Below, in pieces: positions 41,426-44,392 of a DNA stretch of 44,392 nt (positions are counted from its first letter, which is position 1; every line of letters starts with the position of its first letter). This DNA is from Pseudomonadota bacterium (lineage in GTDB: Bacteria > Desulfobacterota > Desulfobulbia > Desulfobulbales > JAHJIY01). Below the pieces are notes generated by a model. It was not told the origin of the DNA. It worked only from the letters and a program-made list of their open reading frames with translations, and searched no databases. The stretch covers positions 1 through 44,392 of the forward strand of contig JAHJIY010000033.1 of assembly GCA_018823175.1 (NCBI GenBank), given 5' to 3'. Both the position numbers and the translations under genes were made by a program.

Positions 41426-43330
41426 TTATTGTAGGCCGCTTGCGTTCAACAGGAACCAGGCCGCGACATTCCGCCGCCATATTTCCCGTTGTGAAATTAT
41501 TGTCTGGTCAGTGGAAGGTGAATCCTCGATAGTCAGCAGATTGTTTTCCCTCAGGTAGGTGTTGGTGAGTGGGCCAAGAGTGGAATTATTGCCGGGAGTT
41601 ATGGTGATCCCGATGTTGGGATGAAGGATGATCCTTGCCTCAATGGTTTGAAATATCTTGGCTGTTTTTCCGCCGGCCCCGCTGTATTCAAACATGAACT
41701 GTACGGGTTTTGTAATTTCAACCGATCTGTTTTCTGCCCGGGCTTTGTTGAATTTACCTTGGATTTGCGCGAGCATGCTGGTGATCCCGTAATTTATTAA
41801 CTCCTGTTCCGGCAGATGTTGCGCGATTTCCCGGCCCAGTTGTTGTTCTGCAAAAGACAGGCCTGCGTCATAAATGTTGTCGGAATAGTTTTCTTCTTTT
41901 TCTTCAAGATCGGAAATTGATTTGCCGACATTAATCAGTGCAACCCCTACTTTGAGTACCGGCAAAAGGAAAGAGGCCGGGTCGGCAATACTGTTCAGCC
42001 ATTCCGCAGAGGAAGGGTTTCGGCCCTGAAGCAATTTTTTGGGAACTTCCCATAACGTGTAATAAAAGGGCATCCATATTTTCATGATTCCCGGTGGCGC
42101 ACCGACCTCGTCGGTAATGCCGTTTTTGCTCATTTTGCTGTAGCTGTTGAGCAGCTCCGGATAGTCATCCCCGGCCTCTAATAGTTTGTTGACTGCTGCA
42201 GCCTGGGTTCCTGGAGGAAGAGGTCGTTCCAGCAGGGAATAAAATAACGGTTCGTCCCGGAACTTCATCAGCGCCCGGATTGTCTCGCCATCGCCATGCA
42301 GGAGGATTTGGGTAACCATATGATGCAGCTTAGCCGGATAAGGATTTCTGCCTAATTCAGGATATCCATAAAGTAAGTCGAGAGGGATGATTGGCCCTCG
42401 GAAACGGAGCAGTTTTTCTCCTTCGTCCTGCATCAACAGGTCCCAGATCCGCTCATCTTCCAGGTACAGTTCATACATGTTGTTGGTGGAAGCGGCTACT
42501 CTGGTCAGTTTAGGCCAGATGGTGGAGCGGAATTGGGCCCTGAAAACGAGGTCTTTTTTGAGGCGAGATCTGATTTCCGGGCCATGTTTGAGTATTAGAT
42601 TTATGGTCGAGGCCAGCTCCTTGGGTGAGGCATCAAACTTGGCGGATAAGGTGTCGTGCAGCCAGAGTTCATATTCGTTGGCCGCCTCGCTGTTCCGGTC
42701 AAAAAAATAAAGTATTTCGCTGCCCATCAGGCCGGCATCGAATAGATGTTTTATCTGGAGGTTGTTGTTTCTCAAGGCCTCGGCCATAGATCTGGCGGCC
42801 GGGGGATCTGCGTGTAACACGTAAAAGTTAATCAAGGTTTGATATTCTTCCTCTGTACCATTTAGCGTGTCATATACCAAGTTTGGTTGGTCGGCGGAAG
42901 CCAGTAGCCCTGCCGTCTCCGGATGATGTTCGAGAAACCGGATTATAGTGGGGTTGGCACTCAGTCCGGCCAGTAATTTCAACTGCCGGCGGAGTATTGG
43001 CTGGTTTTCTTTGGCCAGGATCTCAAACCATTCGTGGTTTAACTTTGCGACCGAGCTTGCCGCTTCTTTTGTCCAGCCAGCCATAACAAGTGTTTTTTCG
43101 TAATTGAGAGGAGGACTTGGTTGTGATTCCGGAATTTTGTCTGGTTTCGGGGCGAGAGGCGGCGCAGGAGAGGGCAAAGTTGAAATGATTGCAGGTAAAG
43201 GAGGTTCTTTTTCCTGCTCGGTAATTTTGTTGTGGTCATTTGTCTTGAGAAGTCTGACCAGGGGTATCCCGCAGAGCAGGACCAGGAAAAGAGAAATGAA
43301 AAATGGTTTAAGAAGAGGGCTTTGCCGCAT
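41426..43330 (-). CDS. Unknown N-terminally anchored periplasmic protein
   Basis: A 634-aa protein I do not recognise. One membrane helix at about 9-27, a proline-rich spacer at about 40-75 (PSPAPPLAPKPDKIPESQPSPP), then a long, mostly alpha-helical domain (80-620), presumably in the periplasm. The segment NPTIIRFLEHHPETAGLLASADQPNLVYDTLNG and the following units have a loosely repeated helical pattern. A beta-rich stretch at about 540-590 (VQFMFEYSGAGGKTAKIFQTIEARIILHP) lies near the end. No catalytic motif is evident. It is upstream of the GTPase-like gene in the same direction, with a 238-base gap containing a repeat, so cotranscription is possible but unproved. Confidence 0.65.
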   Translation of the reverse strand: MRQSPLLKPFFISLFLVLLCGIPLVRLLKTNDHNKITEQEKEPPLPAIISTLPSPAPPLAPKPDKIPESQPSPPLNYEKTLVMAGWTKEAASSVAKLNHEWFEILAKENQPILRRQLKLLAGLSANPTIIRFLEHHPETAGLLASADQPNLVYDTLNGTEEEYQTLINFYVLHADPPAARSMAEALRNNNLQIKHLFDAGLMGSEILYFFDRNSEAANEYELWLHDTLSAKFDASPKELASTINLILKHGPEIRSRLKKDLVFRAQFRSTIWPKLTRVAASTNNMYELYLEDERIWDLLMQDEGEKLLRFRGPIIPLDLLYGYPELGRNPYPAKLHHMVTQILLHGDGETIRALMKFRDEPLFYSLLERPLPPGTQAAAVNKLLEAGDDYPELLNSYSKMSKNGITDEVGAPPGIMKIWMPFYYTLWEVPKKLLQGRNPSSAEWLNSIADPASFLLPVLKVGVALINVGKSISDLEEKEENYSDNIYDAGLSFAEQQLGREIAQHLPEQELINYGITSMLAQIQGKFNKARAENRSVEITKPVQFMFEYSGAGGKTAKIFQTIEARIILHPNIGITITPGNNSTLGPLTNTYLRENNLLTIEDSPSTDQTIISQREIWRRNVAAWFLLNASGLQ

Positions 43331-43550
43331 AAATGATTTTATCTTGGACTTGGAAGCCTGATTAACTGAAGAGTAAGAAAATATTTATATACATAGAAAA
43401 ATGAAACAGGGTTGTCAATGGGCTCATTTGATGATTAAATTTAGTAATTATTGCTGTTTGTTCTTCTATTACAGAGCTGGAGGGGGGTTTTTATACGATT
43501 TATTACTAGTCACTTTCTTTTAAATTTAAACGACAGGATAGAGGTGTTAA

Positions 43551-44108
43551 ATGAATACTCGGCGAGAAACGTATCACCAGCAGTTTGGGTCCTTATCTTT
43601 ATCTGTCGTCGGAAGTGGCTATTTTGGTAAATTTATATGGAGTTTTGTTTTTTTGATTTCAGCCTTGCTGCTGGTCTCATGTCATTCCTTAGCCCCGAAC
43701 AAGTCTCAAACAAAGATTAACTGGCGCACTCTGGAACAAGGTAAAATTGAGGCCGCCGCCAGGCAAAAACCATGTTTGGTTGATTTTTATTTCGGTGAGC
43801 AATGCCATCGTTGCGCCATGCTTGAAAAACAGGTTTACGATAATGATCGAATAGCTTCAATGATCAATACGAAGTTCATTCCTGTTCGTATTGATCTCAC
43901 CCGAAAATTATCTCCTGAGGAAAAAGCTCTTGAGGACAAGATGGGAAGCGGCGGGGAATGTATGCTGCTTTTTCTGGATCAAAACGGGAATGTTATCAAA
44001 AATCAACAGGGCGTGCCGGTCTGCAGTATGGAAATGATTTCCCCGGAGCGTTTTATCTCCTATCTTGATGAGACTCTGGAACTTTTGGGACAAGGAGCTG
44101 GGGAATAA
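43551..44108 (+). CDS. Thioredoxin-fold lipoprotein
   Basis: A 185-aa protein with a thioredoxin-like domain (about 55-180). The redox motif is C85-H-R-C88 in YFGEQCHRCAMLEKQVY, and the cis-Pro region should lie later near VPVCSME. Ahead of it a hydrophobic helix (31-43) ends in a lipobox, LLLVSC with C44 as the acylated cysteine, so it is probably a lipoprotein in the periplasm. The 28-residue stretch before the helix is unusually long for a signal peptide, but AGAGGTG places the ATG at 43551. Related to the Thioredoxin_7/DUF255 group. It is divergent from the 634-aa gene. Confidence 0.8.
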   Translation: MNTRRETYHQQFGSLSLSVVGSGYFGKFIWSFVFLISALLLVSCHSLAPNKSQTKINWRTLEQGKIEAAARQKPCLVDFYFGEQCHRCAMLEKQVYDNDRIASMINTKFIPVRIDLTRKLSPEEKALEDKMGSGGECMLLFLDQNGNVIKNQQGVPVCSMEMISPERFISYLDETLELLGQGAGE

Positions 44109-44175
44109 AATCCGGCGGTCCCCTGATTTTTTGGTTTTGCCTATTTTAGTTTAATTTTGGGAATCAATCATACTC

Positions 44176-44392
44176 CTGAATCCGTGACGGCTTAGAGCTG
44201 TTTATCAGATCAGGTGGTTGTAGTTGCGTCAAAAATACTTGTTCAGCCGCGGGGATAGATATTCACCCGCCGCCCAACGGGGCGCCCGAGAGCGGCGCAT
44301 CTGCTGTGTTGACAACTCGTTGATATACCCAAGTATTATCAACATCGTCGTCGCCTTGCATCTACGCCGCTCTCGAACGCTCACGGATTCAG
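44176..44392. repeat. Nested inverted-repeat element at the window end
   Basis: Outer arms CTGAATCCGTGA (44176-44187) and TCACGGATTCAG (44381-44392) are perfect 12-bp complements, and the inner arms CGAGAGCGGCG (44287-44297) and CGCCGCTCTCG (44365-44375) are perfect 11-bp complements. A third pair, GTTGATA (44319-44325) and TATCAAC (44337-44343), sits inside. No coding capacity is seen. It looks like a dispersed palindromic element; the window stops at its outer arm, so its full extent is not visible. Confidence 0.75.

Overview
The window looks like a chromosomal segment of a Gram-negative anaerobe, most likely a member of the Desulfobacterota (former Deltaproteobacteria). The basis is a hexaheme NapC/NirT-type cytochrome, a PxxKW cysteine-rich protein, a MerR regulator with a C-terminal cysteine cluster, an HD-GYP/PilZ pair and an alternative (carboxynorspermidine-type) polyamine operon. 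This placement is an inference from gene content; no rRNA or other marker is present. I found no tRNA, rRNA, CRISPR array or prophage.

Layout. 0.3-3.7 kb (+): MerR regulator, hexaheme cytochrome, LolA-like exported protein and cold-shock protein. 3.9-7.0 kb (-): SUMF1-fold exported protein, EamA transporter and a fused SpmA/SpmB-like membrane protein. 7.1-8.4 kb (+): AmpG-like permease. 8.7-15.8 kb (+): a four-gene operon with a large membrane/TPR protein of unknown function, a MoxR AAA+ ATPase, a DUF58 protein and a TgpA-like membrane transglutaminase.

15.8-17.6 kb is an accessory island and the most unusual part of the window. A fragment of an IS1182-like transposase with its right end is followed by a Phd/RelE-type toxin-antitoxin module. 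That module has the architecture of an integron gene cassette: an attC-like site follows the toxin gene, and its outer arm is the exact complement of the sequence at the start of the module. A 208-bp internally deleted relative of the IS then sits in the attC GTT crossover triplet, and a BrnT/BrnA module follows whose toxin gene is frameshifted. No integron integrase is present, so this would be a solitary, integrase-less cassette remnant.

17.7-21.5 kb: YqeY-like protein, DUF3592 membrane protein, an unknown secreted protein and a metallo-beta-lactamase-fold hydrolase. 21.6-26.7 kb (-): speB, speA, carboxynorspermidine dehydrogenase and nspC, a compact operon predicted to convert arginine via agmatine and putrescine to spermidine without S-adenosylmethionine. 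27-30 kb: Bax inhibitor-1 family protein, unknown proteins and PxxKW protein. 30.5-33.1 kb (-): pyrE, DUF4438 and ychF, flanked by inverted copies of a dispersed repeat. 33.4-35.7 kb: DciA-like DUF721 protein and an HD-GYP response regulator, convergent with a PilZ protein (c-di-GMP signalling). 35.9-38.1 kb (-): dtd, rsmE and prmA (translation quality control and modification).

38.1-43.3 kb (-) holds three unrecognised proteins: a C-terminally anchored 173-aa protein, an 845-aa membrane-linked GTPase-like protein and a 634-aa N-terminally anchored, probably periplasmic protein. They look like parts of one membrane-spanning apparatus. A divergent thioredoxin-fold lipoprotein gene follows, and the window ends in a 217-bp nested inverted-repeat element.
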